NCBI GenBank assembly: GCA_944390575.1
Contig: CALXQJ010000001.1
Location: 124,001-188,000, forward strand
Direction of reading: 5' to 3'
DNA length: 64,000 bases
From: an uncultured Spirochaetota bacterium
Lineage (GTDB): Bacteria; Spirochaetota; Brachyspiria; Brachyspirales; Brachyspiraceae
In this document: piece by piece, positions 25,286 through 33,859 of the stretch
How positions within the stretch are numbered: position 1 is the first letter of the stretch
Layout: every line of letters starts with the position of its first letter
The notes under the pieces: model-generated
The model's input: only the letters and a program-made list of their open reading frames with translations
Told to the model about the DNA's origin: nothing
Databases searched by the model: none
Made by a program: the position numbers and the translations under genes

Positions 25286-26390
25286 ATGACTTTATCTGAG
25301 ATAAAAAATATAGTTTCAAATATTAAAGAACAGGCTGTTATTTTAAGGGGGTATCTTTAACCCAGATTCTATTAATAAGCGTTTAGAAGAGATAGAAGAA
25401 ATATCTTCAAAGGATGATTTTTGGAATGATAATATCAAAGCTCAAAAAATTATGAAAGAGAGAATGCTTCTACTTGATAAAATAGAACCTGTTGATAGAT
25501 TAATTAAGAACTCTGAAAATATATATGATTTAGTTATAATGGCTATAGAATCTAATGATGAAGATATGACATTAGAGCTTGAAAAAGAGTGCTTAGAACT
25601 TCAAGAATTATTTAATGAACTTGAAACTAAAAACTTATTCTCTGGTGAGTTTGATAGTAAAAATGCTTATATTACATTAAACTCTGGTGCGGGTGGTACA
25701 GAAAGCTGTGACTGGGCTTCTATGCTTTCTAGAATGTATGTACGTTTTTGTGAGAGAAAAGGATTTACTGTAGAAATTACTGATGAACAACCTGGTGATG
25801 AAGCTGGAATAAAACAAATAAGCTTTTATGTACAAGGTTTATATGCTTATGGATATTTAAGATCTGAAATAGGTATACATAGACTTGTTAGAATATCTCC
25901 TTTTGATGCAAATGCTAAGAGGCATACTTCTTTTGTTGCTGTTTCTGTTATGCCAGATATTGATGAAGATATAGAAATAGAAATTAATCAGGCTGATTTA
26001 AGAATAGATACTTATAGGGCTTCTGGGGCAGGTGGACAGCACGTTAATAAAACTTCTTCTGCTATTAGAATTACTCATATACCTACTAATATTGTAGTAC
26101 AATGTCAAAATGAAAGAAGTCAGCATAATAATAAAGATATGGCTATGAAAATGCTAAAAGCTAAACTTTATCAATTAGAAAAAGAAAAATTAGATAAAGA
26201 AAAGCAAAAAATAGCAGGTGAAAAAAGTGATATAGCCTGGGGTAATCAAATAAGAAGTTATGTGTTTCACCCTTATCAAATGGTAAAAGATCTTAGAACT
26301 GGTTATGAAAGTGGAAATATGAACTCTGTTATGGATGGAAATATTGATGAGTTTATATCTGCATTTTTGAAGAAACAGATTAAAAGTTAA
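25286..26390 (+). CDS. prfB: Peptide chain release factor 2, programmed +1 frameshift with UAA stop
   Basis: RF2 ends translation at UGA and UAA. Codons 1-24 begin at the ATG at 25286 and run into TAA at 25358-25360. A +1 shift at CTT-T (25355-25358) continues as LNPDSINKRLEEIEE to the stop at 26390, for 367 residues, the normal RF2 length. The shift site has the internal Shine-Dalgarno AGGGGG at 25346-25351, then TATCTTTAAC, like the canonical prfB site except that the stop is TAA instead of TGA. The RF2 anticodon-like SPF motif (RISPFDANAKR) and the catalytic GGQ (GAGGQHVNKTS) are intact. Annotation from the ATG at 25452 would lose the N-terminal 55 residues. Confidence 0.95.
25346..25361 (+). 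promoter_or_regulatory. RF2 programmed +1 frameshift site
   Basis: The anti-ribosomal AGGGGG, the spacer TAT, the slippery codon CTT, the in-frame stop TAA and a following C make up the recoding signal. The usual stop here is UGA, which only RF2 reads. UAA is read by both RF1 and RF2. Confidence 0.92.
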
Positions 26391-26416
26391 TTAGTAAAAT
26401 ATTTTTATAGAAAGTG

Positions 26417-26444
26417 TTGACTTTTTTTTACTTTAATGTAAAAT
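26417..26444 (+). promoter_or_regulatory. Promoter of the outer-membrane barrel gene
   Basis: TTGACT at 26417-26422 and TAAAAT at 26439-26444 are separated by 16 bases, about 30 bases upstream of the ATG. Confidence 0.7.
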
Positions 26445-26476
26445 TATCATAATTCAATAAAAATGGAGAATATTTT

Positions 26477-27043
26477 ATGTTAAAAAAGTTTTTACTTTCT
26501 ATAGCATTAGTAGCATCTCTATCAGTTGTAGTAGCTCCAAAGGTTCATGCAGCTTATTCTGATGGTGCAGCTATAGGTGTTGCTCTTCTTGGAGGTTTTC
26601 CTGCTCATGCTTCTTTAGGTATAACAGGACAATTCAACGGTCTACCTTTAATGTTTGGACTAAGCGGTAGAGCAAGCTTTGGTAACAACTACAACTATTT
26701 CGGTGTTGGGCTTACTGCTGATTGGTGGGGATTAAAAATACCTTTAGCTCAAGGAAATGTTGGAGTTCATTTCTACTTAGGACCTGGTGGAGCTTTAGAT
26801 GCTGACTTTGGTAGCAACTACTGGAGCATAAATCTTGCTCTTAGAATGCCTATCGGTTTCTCATTTGTTTTTGCTAAAAGCTGGGAATTATTCGTAGAAT
26901 TAGCACCTAGTATTAATCTTGTACATGCTGGTAGCTATGGTTTACAAGTTCTTGGTTTATACATTGGTGACGGTAGAAGTGGATGGGGCTTTGACGGATT
27001 TTTTGGATTCGGTGGAGCTTTAGGATTCAGATACTGGTTCTAA
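26477..27043 (+). CDS. BAPKO_0422-like outer-membrane beta-barrel protein
   Basis: This 188-residue protein has a classical signal peptide with likely cleavage after KVHA at about residue 26. The remaining 160 residues are Gly- and aromatic-rich with alternating hydrophobic residues, and the protein ends GFRYWF. A terminal Phe after alternating aromatics is the outer-membrane assembly signal. The pattern resembles the small barrel family named after Borrelia BAPKO_0422 (DUF3996), common in spirochaetes. It has its own promoter, an ATGGAGA ribosome-binding site and a perfect terminator. Its sequence is less AT-rich than its neighbours, as expected for a highly expressed gene. Confidence 0.82.
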   Translation: MLKKFLLSIALVASLSVVVAPKVHAAYSDGAAIGVALLGGFPAHASLGITGQFNGLPLMFGLSGRASFGNNYNYFGVGLTADWWGLKIPLAQGNVGVHFYLGPGGALDADFGSNYWSINLALRMPIGFSFVFAKSWELFVELAPSINLVHAGSYGLQVLGLYIGDGRSGWGFDGFFGFGGALGFRYWF

Positions 27044-27060
27044 TTTTTTTAATTGAAAAC

Positions 27061-27091
27061 AAAAAGTCACACTTAATAGTGTGGCTTTTTT
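27061..27091. terminator. Strong bidirectional terminator
   Basis: A 13-base stem (27061-27073 with 27078-27090, including one G-T pair) closes a TAAT loop, with A- and T-tracts on either side. It serves the barrel gene on the plus strand and sits at the end of nadD on the minus strand. Confidence 0.9.
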
Positions 27092-27677
27092 ATTTGTATA
27101 AATCATTAGAAACTATGTAATTATAAACATCATTATATAAGAAATATCTAAAACTAGAATTACTTTTTATTTGATTTCTAATAAAACTTGATGATATATC
27201 TATATTTGGTATATTTACTTTTTTCATTTTATAGTAAGAAAAATTATATTCTTCTTCTATAGGTAAATTATTTCTATTTACAACTACTATATTTGAAATA
27301 GATGCTATATCTTTCGCACATTTCCACTTATCAAAAGTACTTACTAAATCAGCACCTATTATTAAAGCTATCTTATCATCCAAAATACTATCATATTTAG
27401 AATAAAGATATTTAAGTGTATCAATAGAGTAGGATATTCTATCATTATTAATTTCGCATTCTTCAAGCAAAAATCTATTATCACTTTTTATCATTAACTT
27501 TAACATATTAACTCTATCATTATCTGTAGCTCCAGACTCTATAACTTTATAAAGATGTTTCTTTGCAGGAATAAACAAAATATTATCATAATTTATACTT
27601 TTTAACACTAAATCAGCTACTATTAAATGCCCTATATGTGGAGGATTAAAACTACCACCATACATTGCTATTTTCAT
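27090..27677 (-). CDS. nadD: Nicotinate-nucleotide adenylyltransferase
   Basis: This 195-residue protein forms deamido-NAD from nicotinate mononucleotide and ATP. The N-terminal MYGGSFNPPHIGHL is the adenylyltransferase GxFxPxHxGH motif. The C-terminal ISSSFIRNQI is the ISxTxIR motif that binds ATP phosphates. GADLVSTFDKW matches the family block GxDxxxxLxxW. The length is typical. The gene has no close same-strand neighbour and ends in the strong terminator at 27061-27091. Confidence 0.95.
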   Translation of the reverse strand: MKIAMYGGSFNPPHIGHLIVADLVLKSINYDNILFIPAKKHLYKVIESGATDNDRVNMLKLMIKSDNRFLLEECEINNDRISYSIDTLKYLYSKYDSILDDKIALIIGADLVSTFDKWKCAKDIASISNIVVVNRNNLPIEEEYNFSYYKMKKVNIPNIDISSSFIRNQIKSNSSFRYFLYNDVYNYIVSNDLYK

Positions 27678-27761
27678 ATAAAAAATCTCCTCTCTAAAAT
27701 CATTCTATTACTTATTTTTATAATTTGCAACTACTAAAAAAATACCATATAATATTCAAAT

Positions 27762-28106
27762 ATGGTTCATTTTAATTTAGAGATAGAAATAAAAAATAAT
27801 TCTATAATTATTATATATATAAATAATAATATCTTTATAGAAGATCTACCAAAATTAAAATATATAATAAAAAACTCAATAAATAAAAATATAAATAAAA
27901 TAATTTTAAATTTACAAAATTGTAAGTTTATAGAAAAAAATATATGGGAATATTTTATAAATTTAAAAAAAGAATTATTAATAAATAATGGGGATATAGT
28001 TATAACAAATATATCTTCAAACTTAGAAAAAGATTACAATATCTTAGAAATATATAATAATATTTTATTATATCAAGATATAAAAGATGCTATATATAGT
28101 ATTTAA
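27762..28106 (+). CDS. STAS-domain-like protein without the phosphorylatable serine
   Basis: This 114-residue protein fits the single STAS domain of anti-sigma-factor antagonists: a strand pair at the start, INKIILNLQNCKFIE in the middle and an amphipathic end (YQDIKDAIYSI). In SpoIIAA-type proteins the segment after the central strand reads DSSG, with the first Ser phosphorylated. Here it reads EKNI, so that control is absent. The similarity is weak and by pattern only. No kinase or phosphatase partner gene is adjacent. Confidence 0.5.
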   Translation: MVHFNLEIEIKNNSIIIIYINNNIFIEDLPKLKYIIKNSINKNINKIILNLQNCKFIEKNIWEYFINLKKELLINNGDIVITNISSNLEKDYNILEIYNNILLYQDIKDAIYSI

Positions 28107-28113
28107 AATATTT

Positions 28114-29814
28114 CTATACTCTTTTTAACAAAGTAAATATAATAGAAATTGATAATATAAAAATCTCTAATAATATTATTAATAAAAATATATTATCATC
28201 TCTATTATAAATAACTTTCAAATCTTCACTATCTATTAATAAATTAACAATATTCTTATATAAAGTCTTATTAGCATTATTAATAATTAAACTCTCATTA
28301 TATGGAGAGGATATACCTTCTTTTATATATAAAAAGTTATACATTGTATCTAAAGATGATATTATAGCAAAGTTCTTATCTTCTATATCAAAAATACCAG
28401 AAACAGTAAAATATAATGTATCAAGCCAGCCTCTTGAAGATCTTGCAAGTATAGATACAACATCATTAACTTTGATATTTAAATACTCTGCTAAATTCTT
28501 ACCTATTATAATTTCTCTTTTACTATTATCAAAAATATCTCCATCTATAATATTTGATAAAATACTGCTTCCATTTTCTAAAGTATTATTTTCATAAGAA
28601 TATATACGCGAATATATATTACCTGTCCTTATTACTATTAAAGCTGGAAAACTAATAGAGGTATTTACTATATTATTATTTATATTACTCTTTATATATT
28701 CTTTATTAGATATTCTACCATTAAATAAGAATGTATTATCAGATGAGTTTAACCTTACTATCTTAATCGTATTAATATTATTCTTACTATAAATACTATA
28801 TACAAAATATAATATTAATATATATAAAATTGTCATAAATGAATATAAAACAATTTTCTTTTTAGATATTAAGTTAAATATCTTATAAAATATAAATGAA
28901 ATAAGTATAGAAATAAAATTTATAATAAACATTATTAAATAAGTAATGTCTAATAGACTATCAAAACCATATAAAAATAAATATATAGTAAAAGTTATAA
29001 TAAAACTAATAAAAGAATATAAACTTATATTAAGAATACTATAATTAGAAACTAAATAAAAATATATAGATAATAATGCTAAGAAATATATTATAAGAAT
29101 ATATAATCGAAAACCTTTTATAACTTTATTATTTTTATACTCATTGTTGTAAAAATAATCAGAAGTATAAACATCTAATTCTTCATCATTTAATTGTTCT
29201 TTTATTAAATTAGATTTATAGAACTTCTTACTTTTAATATATATTTCACTAGAAACATTTTCTAAGTTTAATAATTTTTGCAAATTATCAATATTAACAA
29301 GTGCATAGTCATATTCAAGTCTATCATTAATAGATATAATTCTATATTCATTAGCATTATAATATCCATTTTTATCTACAATCTTTAATATAATATTATC
29401 ACCAATATCAACACCTAATGCCTTAGCAGTAGAATCACTAATGATTATAGAATTATCATACATATTCATCTCATTAACTTCATCATTATTAATAATAGTA
29501 AAAACATACTTATCATTTTTAGGGTAAATACCATTAACTATAATTTCTTCTTCTGCAGTATGAGATATTAATGTAGCTTTATATTTAAGTCTTGATGTTA
29601 TTTTATCTTTTTCAAATATATTTTCTAAGATATTTATTTTTTCTTTATTATTATAAATAAAATATAATGGTGGTGCTTCATCTCTTAAATCTATATAATT
29701 TTTATTTATAATATTAATATATGATATATTTGTTTTATTATAAGAGATATTATAAAAATACACTGATAATATAAAAACTATAAATGAGAGAATAAGTATT
29801 CTTTTCATTAACAA
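28114..29814 (-). CDS. Degenerate FtsX/MacB-type permease-like membrane protein
   Basis: This 566-residue membrane protein has one N-terminal helix (about 5-22), an extracytoplasmic domain of about 210 residues and four closely spaced helices (about 235-345). A second extracytoplasmic domain follows (about 350-540), then one terminal helix. Both outer domains have MacB-core-like features such as IISDSTAKALGVDIGDNIIL and IIIGKNLAEYLNIKVNDVVSI, which resemble each other. LolE/MacB permeases instead have four helices with two periplasmic loops and a partner ATPase. None is encoded nearby and the final helices are reduced. The function is unknown, possibly lipoprotein or lipid handling. Confidence 0.6.
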   Translation of the reverse strand: MLMKRILILSFIVFILSVYFYNISYNKTNISYINIINKNYIDLRDEAPPLYFIYNNKEKINILENIFEKDKITSRLKYKATLISHTAEEEIIVNGIYPKNDKYVFTIINNDEVNEMNMYDNSIIISDSTAKALGVDIGDNIILKIVDKNGYYNANEYRIISINDRLEYDYALVNIDNLQKLLNLENVSSEIYIKSKKFYKSNLIKEQLNDEELDVYTSDYFYNNEYKNNKVIKGFRLYILIIYFLALLSIYFYLVSNYSILNISLYSFISFIITFTIYLFLYGFDSLLDITYLIMFIINFISILISFIFYKIFNLISKKKIVLYSFMTILYILILYFVYSIYSKNNINTIKIVRLNSSDNTFLFNGRISNKEYIKSNINNNIVNTSISFPALIVIRTGNIYSRIYSYENNTLENGSSILSNIIDGDIFDNSKREIIIGKNLAEYLNIKVNDVVSILARSSRGWLDTLYFTVSGIFDIEDKNFAIISSLDTMYNFLYIKEGISSPYNESLIINNANKTLYKNIVNLLIDSEDLKVIYNRDDNIFLLIILLEIFILSISIIFTLLKRV

Positions 29815-29928
29815 TCCTAATAAAAATTTGAGAAAATTATATATTACTATATTTTTTTGTAAATAGTTTTTAAATTTTTAATAAATAAAGTCGATACTAT
29901 GATATAGTATATTTTAGGATAGTAAATA

Positions 29929-30939
29929 GTGGAAGAAAATTTAAATAAAGATATATTAGCTATACAATTTAAAGCAGAATATACAGAAACATCTGGATAT
30001 ATATACTTTATATTCTTTTTGGATAAAAATAGCCTAAAAATTATAGATAAGATCTTAATTATCTCAAAAAATAAAAAACTATCAGCTTTAATAAATAGCA
30101 AAAATAATATATTAGAAACATATAAATCATTAGTAGCATCATATAGTATAAATGCTAGAGTAAAATCAGAATCAGACAAAGTATTAGAAGAAGTTAATAA
30201 ACTATTAGAAGATAAAAATAATATACAAACTATTATAGAATCTATTAATATTGGTAAAATTATACCTATAATAGATATATTCTCAGATACACTAAATATG
30301 TTTATGGAAGATCATATAGGTATATATGATGTACAATATAAATTCTTAAGCCTAGAAAATTTCCACTCATTTATAGATAATCTAAATGAAGATGTAGATA
30401 CAAGCACATATCATGATATTTTAAATAATCATGATGTATATAGTAGTAGTATATATGGTTTTGATGAAGAGGAAATTATAAATAATAAAACTATAGTTGA
30501 AACTGCCCTTTTAGTATCTCCTATAAAGGGAACTAGTATATTAGATATTTTAGTTGGAGAAAAAATTATATTAAGTATCGATAATTACCTTTTTGATGAA
30601 AGTATGAATAGTATAGGTACTTCTTCTAAAAATGATAAAGTATTTATAATTGCTGATATTATGAAAAAAGAGTTTGATAGCGGTGTAATAAAACTGGTAT
30701 TAAGATTAAGTAATGAACATTATTCTATAATTGAAGAAACAGAACCTATAAAAATTAGAATATATAATCCAGATATAGATCATAGTTCCCAGAGAATAGA
30801 AGAAGAAGAGGAAAGTGAAATTTCTTTTGCTGATAAATTTATGAATTTTAAAATTATCAAAGTAGCTCTATATGGTGTTGGAATTATAGGTTTAATACTA
30901 ACAGCATATATTTTATATATAACAAATTTAAAAAACTAA
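29929..30939 (+). CDS. Unknown tail-anchored membrane protein
   Basis: This 336-residue protein starts with GTG behind an AGGAT ribosome-binding site. The bulk is soluble and cytoplasmic in composition. A single hydrophobic helix near the C-terminus (about 312-332) follows a Glu-rich stretch (IEEEEESE). The middle contains VETALLVSPIKGTSILDILVG, which looks like a conserved structural motif, but I do not recognise the family. It lies seven bases upstream of the 2-hydroxyacid dehydrogenase gene, so the two are probably cotranscribed. Confidence 0.7.
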   Translation: MEENLNKDILAIQFKAEYTETSGYIYFIFFLDKNSLKIIDKILIISKNKKLSALINSKNNILETYKSLVASYSINARVKSESDKVLEEVNKLLEDKNNIQTIIESINIGKIIPIIDIFSDTLNMFMEDHIGIYDVQYKFLSLENFHSFIDNLNEDVDTSTYHDILNNHDVYSSSIYGFDEEEIINNKTIVETALLVSPIKGTSILDILVGEKIILSIDNYLFDESMNSIGTSSKNDKVFIIADIMKKEFDSGVIKLVLRLSNEHYSIIEETEPIKIRIYNPDIDHSSQRIEEEEESEISFADKFMNFKIIKVALYGVGIIGLILTAYILYITNLKN

Positions 30940-30945
30940 GTAAAA

Positions 30946-31935
30946 ATGAAAATAATAGCATATTCAGTAATAGATGATGAAATAAAATATTTTGATATTA
31001 TATCTAAAAAATATAATATAGAGTTTAAGCTTAATAAGTACAAGTTAGATATTAGTAATGTAGAAGAAACTAAAGGGTTTGATTCTGTTGTATTTAAGGC
31101 AAGAGATGATATATCTAAAGATGTATTAAATAAATTAAAAAGTTTTAATATAAAATATATATCTACTAGGGCGGCAGGATTTGATAAAATAGATATTGAA
31201 TATGCCAAAGAAATAGGAATTAAAGTAGCTAATGTTCCTGATTATTCACCCAATTCTGTTAGTGAGTTTACAATACTATCATTATTAGCATTAATTAGAA
31301 ATTACAATAGTATACTTATAAATGGTTATAATAGAAATTATATTTGGACTGGTCATATAGGTAAAGAAATAAGAAATTTAAATATAGGTATAATTGGAAG
31401 TGGTAGAATAGGTAGTCTAATTATTAAGCACTTATCTGGATTTATGCCTAAAAATATATTTGTATATTCTAGAAGTATAAAAAATGAATTATTAGATATT
31501 GCAAAATATGTATCTTTGGATGAGATATATTCTAATAGTGACGTTTTAATATATGCTATACCTTGTAATGATGAAACTAAAAATATAATATGCAAAGAAA
31601 ATATAGAAAAAATGAAAAAAGGAGTTCTTATTATAAATACTAGTAGGGGAGAACTAGTTAATAATAATGACCTATTAGAATATTTAGAAAATAATCATAT
31701 AGCAGGTATTGCATTAGATGTATATACTAATGAACATTTATATACACAAAAGAATATTTCTAATATAGTATTAGAAGATAATATAATAGAAAAACTAATG
31801 AAAATGCCTAATGTAATACTAACACCTCATATAGCATTCTATACAGATGAAGCTGTAAAAAATATGGTATATATTAGTATAGAAAATATATTAGAATTAA
31901 TGAAAAATGATACATGTAAAAATATCCTAACATAG
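30946..31935 (+). CDS. D-2-hydroxyacid dehydrogenase (D-lactate dehydrogenase-like)
   Basis: This 329-residue NAD-dependent enzyme resembles LdhA/VanH-type D-lactate dehydrogenases, which reduce pyruvate to D-lactate in fermentation. The NAD fold has GIIGSGRIGS. Catalytic residues are visible: Arg in NTSRGELV, Glu in ALDVYTNEH and His in LTPHIAFYTDEA. The substrate loop TRAAGFDKID is typical of the D-lactate group. The stop codon is embedded in the terminator hairpin at 31921-31953. Confidence 0.9.
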   Translation: MKIIAYSVIDDEIKYFDIISKKYNIEFKLNKYKLDISNVEETKGFDSVVFKARDDISKDVLNKLKSFNIKYISTRAAGFDKIDIEYAKEIGIKVANVPDYSPNSVSEFTILSLLALIRNYNSILINGYNRNYIWTGHIGKEIRNLNIGIIGSGRIGSLIIKHLSGFMPKNIFVYSRSIKNELLDIAKYVSLDEIYSNSDVLIYAIPCNDETKNIICKENIEKMKKGVLIINTSRGELVNNNDLLEYLENNHIAGIALDVYTNEHLYTQKNISNIVLEDNIIEKLMKMPNVILTPHIAFYTDEAVKNMVYISIENILELMKNDTCKNILT

Positions 31936-31953
31936 TAAATATATTAGGATATT
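31921..31953. terminator. Bidirectional terminator overlapping the dehydrogenase stop codon
   Basis: A perfect ten-base stem (31921-31930 with 31944-31953) encloses a 13-base loop containing the TAG stop. It is followed by TTTATTTATT on the plus strand. It separates the dehydrogenase gene from the convergent rpmA. Confidence 0.75.
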
Positions 31954-31960
31954 TTATTTA

Positions 31961-32215
31961 TTATTCAGTTACAACGCTAATAGCCTTTTTTCCAAACTTA
32001 TTAGTATGAAACTTAACAGTTCCTTCAGCAGTAGCAAATATAGTGTGATCACGTCCTATCTCTACATTTTTACCAGGATGAAATTTAGTACCTCTTTGTC
32101 TTACTATAATATTTCCTGATATCACTTTTTGTCCACCGTAAACTTTAACTCCAAGACGCTTAGAATTACTATCACGTCCATTTTTAGAGCTTCCACCACC
32201 TTTCTTATGTGCCAT
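31961..32215 (-). CDS. rpmA: 50S ribosomal protein L27
   Basis: This 84-residue protein begins [16 protein letters not shown], the flexible N-terminus that reaches the peptidyl-transferase centre. The core [20 protein letters not shown] and the end [11 protein letters not shown] follow. No N-terminal extension is possible, because an in-frame stop (that of the upstream Prp gene) lies two codons before the ATG. It is the third gene of the rplU-prp-rpmA operon. Confidence 0.98.
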   Translation of the reverse strand: MAHKKGGGSSKNGRDSNSKRLGVKVYGGQKVISGNIIVRQRGTKFHPGKNVEIGRDHTIFATAEGTVKFHTNKFGKKAISVVTE

Positions 32216-32218
32216 TTT

Positions 32219-32560
32219 TTACTCCTCTTTATATTTGATAAAATCTGGATACTCTTTAATCAAAGACTTTATAGCTATTAAATATCCATCACTAACAATT
32301 TTATATTCATTTTGCTTATTATAATCAAGTTCATCAAAATTATCTATTTTTAGGTTTATAAAAGCATCATCTTTCTTAAGAAGCAAATACTTTTTACCAA
32401 CAATATTTAGTAAAGAGATATACATAGCTTGAGTAAGAGCACTTATAGCTATACAAACTTCATATCCCTCACCACTTTTTTTAATACCTGCATGCCCACA
32501 AACAGTTATAGACTCTAAAATATTATTAGAGTTATATACAACCGTAATAGTAGAAGACAT
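32219..32560 (-). CDS. prp: Ribosomal-processing cysteine protease Prp
   Basis: This 113-residue member of the YsxB/Prp family is encoded between L21 and L27 as in Firmicutes. The catalytic His (H23) in VCGHAGIKK and Cys (C36) in GYEVCIAISALTQA are both present. In Staphylococcus, Prp removes a short N-terminal extension from L27 before ribosome assembly. The L27 encoded three bases downstream lacks such an extension, so another target or a residual role must be considered. The start overlaps the rplU stop (TAATG), and the gene is in the same frame as rpmA. Confidence 0.88.
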   Translation of the reverse strand: MSSTITVVYNSNNILESITVCGHAGIKKSGEGYEVCIAISALTQAMYISLLNIVGKKYLLLKKDDAFINLKIDNFDELDYNKQNEYKIVSDGYLIAIKSLIKEYPDFIKYKEE

Positions 32561-32868
32561 TAAACAGCTATATTTTCTATAGTTATTTTATGATACTTAT
32601 GTCTATGTCCAGTAATTCTTCTATAGTCTTTTCTTCTTTTATGCTTTCCAATAACTACTTTATCTCCTTTTAAGCTTTCAACTGCTTTTGATGTAACTTT
32701 AACTCCTTCAACATAAGGAGTACCAACTAATACAGTATCATCATCTTTTTTTAGAAGAAGAGTTTTAATTTCAGGTTCTTTAGCTTCTTCACCTAAGTAT
32801 TCGATTAAAATATCTTGTCCTTTTTCTACTTTATATTGTTTACCTTTTACTTCTACTATTGCGTACAT
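32560..32868 (-). CDS. rplU: 50S ribosomal protein L21
   Basis: This 102-residue ribosomal protein begins MYAIVEVKGKQYKVEKGQ and ends with the RNA-binding block KHKRRKDYRRITGHRHKYHKITI. Both are diagnostic of L21. It is the first gene of the ribosomal operon, with a consensus promoter at 32915-32943 and a leader of about 40 bases. Its stop shares one base with the start of prp. Confidence 0.98.
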   Translation of the reverse strand: MYAIVEVKGKQYKVEKGQDILIEYLGEEAKEPEIKTLLLKKDDDTVLVGTPYVEGVKVTSKAVESLKGDKVVIGKHKRRKDYRRITGHRHKYHKITIENIAV

Positions 32869-32914
32869 TTTTAATCTCCAAAAATATTAATAAAGCATTC
32901 TAACACGAGAGATT

Positions 32915-32943
32915 AGTATATCATATTACAAATTTTATGTCAA
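32915..32943 (-). promoter_or_regulatory. Consensus promoter of the rplU-prp-rpmA operon
   Basis: On the minus strand, a perfect TTGACA (32943-32938) and TATACT (32920-32915) are separated by 17 bases. Confidence 0.85.
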
Positions 32944-33027
32944 TCTTATATCTCATGGAATTCGGAAATTAGCACTATTTTTTTAGCAAAAAATAAAAAA
33001 TAGTTACTATTAATATTTTTAAATCGC

Positions 33028-33055
33028 TTGCAATTATTCTATAATAATATATAGT
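33028..33055 (+). promoter_or_regulatory. Likely promoter of the HEAT-repeat gene
   Basis: TTGCAA at 33028-33033 and TATAGT at 33050-33055 are spaced by 16 bases, about 30 bases before the ATG. Other A/T-rich -10 candidates nearby make the choice uncertain. Confidence 0.5.
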
Positions 33056-33085
33056 TATATACAACATATATCAAGGGGTTAAATA

Positions 33086-33784
33086 ATGCTAAAGAAAATA
33101 TTTATTCTTACATTAGTATTTGCATTTTCTCTAACATCAATTTTTGCTCAAGAAAGTAATACTAATTCTGAATCAGAATCTAATGGTAATAAACCAAGAG
33201 AAGAATTATCAAAAAACTTTATAGATGCTTTAGCAAGTCAAGATGAAAATCTTTTAGTAGAAGCTATAGAAAGCGGTAGTCCTCGTGTTAAGGCTTTAGC
33301 ATTTGAAGCTTTAGCAAAAAAAGGATCTTCAAGTGAAGCTTTAGTTAATGCTGTAAACAGATATGTAACTTATGGATTGAATAATACTGCTAGCCAAAAT
33401 TCAGATTCAGAAGTTAGATACCAAGCTTTAAAAGCTGCTAAAGTTGCTAAATCAGAGACTTCTGTTTCTGCTATTTCGCAAGTATTATACGCTGAACAAG
33501 AAACTTTTAATATTATAGCTGCTGTTCAAGCATTAGGTGAAATAGGTAGTTCTAAGGCTGTACCTGCTTTATTGTTCCAATTAAGATTAGGAAAAACTCA
33601 GGGAATAGTTTATGAAGTAGCTGTAGCTTTAGGAAAAATAGGGGATAAGCTTGCTTTAAGTGATTTAATAGATTTATCACAAGATGATAGATATTTTGTA
33701 GCTGTTAGACAGGCTGCTGTAGATGCTATTAAAAATATAAAGCCTTCTTCATCTTCTTCTGAAAGTAGTTCTAGCGAACAATAA
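33086..33784 (+). CDS. Exported HEAT-repeat protein
   Basis: This 232-residue protein has a signal peptide (residues 1-21, cleavage after IFAQ or just before). A Ser/Asn/Glu-rich linker follows, then about four HEAT-like helical repeats: PRVKALAFEALAKKGSSSEA, SEVRYQALKAAKVAKSETSV, FNIIAAVQALGEIGSSKAV and YFVAVRQAAVDAIKNI. The tail is poly-Ser. HEAT arrays mediate protein binding, and this one is likely periplasmic. An AAGGGG ribosome-binding site and a perfect terminator make it a single-gene unit. Confidence 0.82.
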   Translation: MLKKIFILTLVFAFSLTSIFAQESNTNSESESNGNKPREELSKNFIDALASQDENLLVEAIESGSPRVKALAFEALAKKGSSSEALVNAVNRYVTYGLNNTASQNSDSEVRYQALKAAKVAKSETSVSAISQVLYAEQETFNIIAAVQALGEIGSSKAVPALLFQLRLGKTQGIVYEVAVALGKIGDKLALSDLIDLSQDDRYFVAVRQAAVDAIKNIKPSSSSSESSSSEQ

Positions 33785-33804
33785 TATTATTTATAGTTAA
33801 AATT

Positions 33805-33838
33805 AAAAGTCTAACTAATTATTTAGTTAGACTTTTTT
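33805..33838 (+). terminator. Perfect rho-independent terminator
   Basis: A 14-base perfect stem (33805-33818 with 33823-33836) closes a TTAT loop with a T-tract. It ends the HEAT-repeat gene and also faces the end of the small minus-strand gene at 33860. Confidence 0.92.
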
Positions 33839-33859
33839 ATTATACTTAAAAAACAAATT

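Noticed and set aside
25452-26390. Short release factor starting at 25452
   Set aside because: The frame continues upstream to the frameshift site at 25358 and gives normal RF2 length when joined.
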